From: an uncultured Paracoccaceae bacterium
Lineage (GTDB): Bacteria > Pseudomonadota > Alphaproteobacteria > Rhodobacterales > Rhodobacteraceae
Assembly: GCA_937927675.1 (NCBI GenBank)
Contig: CALBSG010000091.1
Span: 1 to 5,232 of the forward strand
Direction of reading: 5' to 3'
Length of the DNA stretch: 5,232 nucleotides
Part shown: piece after piece, positions 4,112-5,232 of the stretch
How the letters are laid out: every line of letters begins with the position of its first letter
How positions within the stretch are numbered: the stretch's first letter is position 1
Translations under genes and position numbers: made by a program
Notes under the pieces: model-generated
The model's database searches: none
Told to the model about the DNA's origin: nothing
The model's input: the letters and a program-made list of their open reading frames with translations, nothing else

Positions 4112-5232
4112 ATGAGACGCCTGCGCAGTGTTAAGATCGTCGCCACGCTTGGTCCTGCATCCAGCGATTACGACACCATTCGCGCACTGTTCGAGGCAGG
4201 GGCCGATGTGTTCCGCCTGAACATGAGCCATGGGGTGCATGCCGATATCGAGGCGCGCCACAAGATCATCCGCAAGGTCGAGGCCGATCTTGGCCGCCCG
4301 ATCGGGATTCTGGCCGATTTGCAGGGCCCGAAACTGCGGGTTGGCGTCTTTGCCAATGGCTCGGAAGAGTTGGAAGATGGCGCCAAGTTCCGCATGGATC
4401 TCTCTTCGGTCCCGGGCGATGCCGCCCGTGTGCAGCTTCCGCACCCCGAAATCTTTGCCGCACTGGAGCCCGGTGCGTCGCTCTTGGTCAATGATGGCAA
4501 GATCCGCCTGCGGGTCGATGCCTGTGGCAAGGATTTTGCCGATTGCACCGTGACGGTGGGCGGCACGATTTCCAACCGCAAGGGCGTGAACGTGCCGGAC
4601 GTTGTGCTGCCCTTGGCGGCACTGTCGGAAAAGGACCGTGGCGATCTGGAGTTTGCCTGCTCTTTGGGCGTGGACTGGTTGGCGCTGTCCTTTGTGCAGC
4701 GCCCCGAAGATGTGATTGAAGCGCGCGGTCTTGCCAAAGGCCGTGCTGCCATTCTGGCCAAAATCGAAAAGCCCGCTGCCGTAAAAGCCTATGACGCCAT
4801 TTTGCAGGTCTCGGACGGGATCATGGTGGCGCGCGGCGATCTGGGCGTTGAACTGCCCGTCACCTCGGTGCCGCCGATCCAGAAACGCCTTGTGCGCGGT
4901 GCGCGGGCGGCAGCAAAGCCGGTGATCGTGGCAACCCAGATGCTGGAATCGATGATCGAAAGCCCGGTGCCGACCCGTGCCGAGGTGTCAGACGTCGCAA
5001 CCGCCATTTATGAGGGCGCCGACGCGATCATGTTGTCGGCGGAAAGTGCCAGCGGCCAATTCCCGCTGGAGGCCGTCGGAATGATGAACCGGATCGCTAC
5101 CGCGGTCGAGGCCGACCCAACTCATAACGACCGTGTCCATTTCACCGAGACGAAGGCAGACTTCACCACCAACGACGCGATCGCCGAAGCGGCGGCAGGC
5201 AATATGGTGAAGGTAGTGAGCGCAGCAGGGAT
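4112..5232 (+). CDS. pyk: Pyruvate kinase, 3'-truncated by the window edge
   Basis: The first 373 codons are present; the enzyme is normally about 480 aa, so most of the C-terminal domain lies outside. It transfers phosphate from phosphoenolpyruvate to ADP, the last step of glycolysis and the Entner-Doudoroff route. Visible landmarks are KIVATLGPAS (8-17), FRLNMSHG (34-41, with substrate-binding Arg35), LADLQGPKLRVG (67-78), the mobile B domain (about 72-170, with LVNDGKIRLRV), catalytic Lys217 and metal ligand Glu219 in ILAKIEKP, and Asp243 in VARGDLGVELP. These are followed by the family signature VATQMLESM (273-281) and PTRAEVSDVATAIYEGADAI (287-306). Leu70, Gln71 and Lys74 are residues associated with K+-independent pyruvate kinases. 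The ATG at 4112 has AAGG (4103-4106) 5 nt upstream. A CceR-like operator and a 17-bp-spaced promoter precede it. The amidohydrolase gene is transcribed divergently 158 bp away. Confidence 0.96.
   Translation, partial: MRRLRSVKIVATLGPASSDYDTIRALFEAGADVFRLNMSHGVHADIEARHKIIRKVEADLGRPIGILADLQGPKLRVGVFANGSEELEDGAKFRMDLSSVPGDAARVQLPHPEIFAALEPGASLLVNDGKIRLRVDACGKDFADCTVTVGGTISNRKGVNVPDVVLPLAALSEKDRGDLEFACSLGVDWLALSFVQRPEDVIEARGLAKGRAAILAKIEKPAAVKAYDAILQVSDGIMVARGDLGVELPVTSVPPIQKRLVRGARAAAKPVIVATQMLESMIESPVPTRAEVSDVATAIYEGADAIMLSAESASGQFPLEAVGMMNRIATAVEADPTHNDRVHFTETKADFTTNDAIAEAAAGNMVKVVSAAG

Noticed and set aside
4168..4761. 197-codon open frame on the minus strand
   Set aside because: It is antisense to pyruvate kinase, Ser/Arg/Ala-rich, and without family features.
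1..5232. Mobile elements, CRISPR arrays, tRNA/rRNA genes, phage or toxin-antitoxin systems
   Set aside because: No terminal repeats, spaced direct repeats, RNA signatures or transposase-like proteins were seen. All sizeable coding space is explained by five metabolic genes.

Overview
The window is high-GC DNA, densely coding, with five genes whose products and layout fit an alphaproteobacterium of the Rhodobacter/Roseobacter type (Rhodobacteraceae). The best taxonomic clue is an Mcl1 protein that looks very close to the Rhodobacter enzyme as I remember it. An ethylmalonyl-CoA-pathway lyase next to a malate thiokinase subunit, and a LacI-type palindrome before pyruvate kinase, fit the same group. 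No database search was run, so the assignment rests on recognition.

Left part, minus strand (1-1197): mcl1 (L-malyl-CoA/beta-methylmalyl-CoA lyase) is followed 59 bp downstream by the first 59 codons of a SucC/MtkA-type ATP-grasp ligase, probably the malate-CoA ligase beta subunit, cut by the window edge. Together they would interconvert malate, malyl-CoA, and acetyl-CoA plus glyoxylate. A strong 8-bp hairpin lies between them.

Middle, plus strand (1377-3203): a two-gene operon, with the genes 3 bp apart, encodes an enolase-superfamily epimerase (DgcA / L-Ala-D/L-Glu epimerase family) and a fold-type IV D-amino-acid aminotransferase. This looks like a D-amino-acid or murein-peptide salvage pair. 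The 179-bp gap between mcl1 and this operon is divergent and holds a cluster of TTGC/GCAA palindromes that look like operators.

Right part: an N-formylglutamate amidohydrolase-family gene on the minus strand (3210-3953) converges on the aminotransferase gene with 6 bp between the stop codons. It diverges from pyruvate kinase (pyk, 4112 to the window end, C-terminus missing). The 158-bp pyk/amidohydrolase gap carries a perfect 12-bp palindrome, GTTAGCGCTAAC, just upstream of a plausible sigma-70 promoter. It resembles the operators of the LacI-family central-carbon regulator CceR of Rhodobacter.

Overall this is a central-carbon (C2 assimilation, glycolysis) and D-amino-acid metabolism neighbourhood. 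I see no mobile element, CRISPR array, RNA gene or evidently new system. The points most worth a second look are the two operator regions, the non-canonical carboxylate-binding motif in the aminotransferase, the unsettled substrate of the epimerase, and the mcl1-mtkA coupling.
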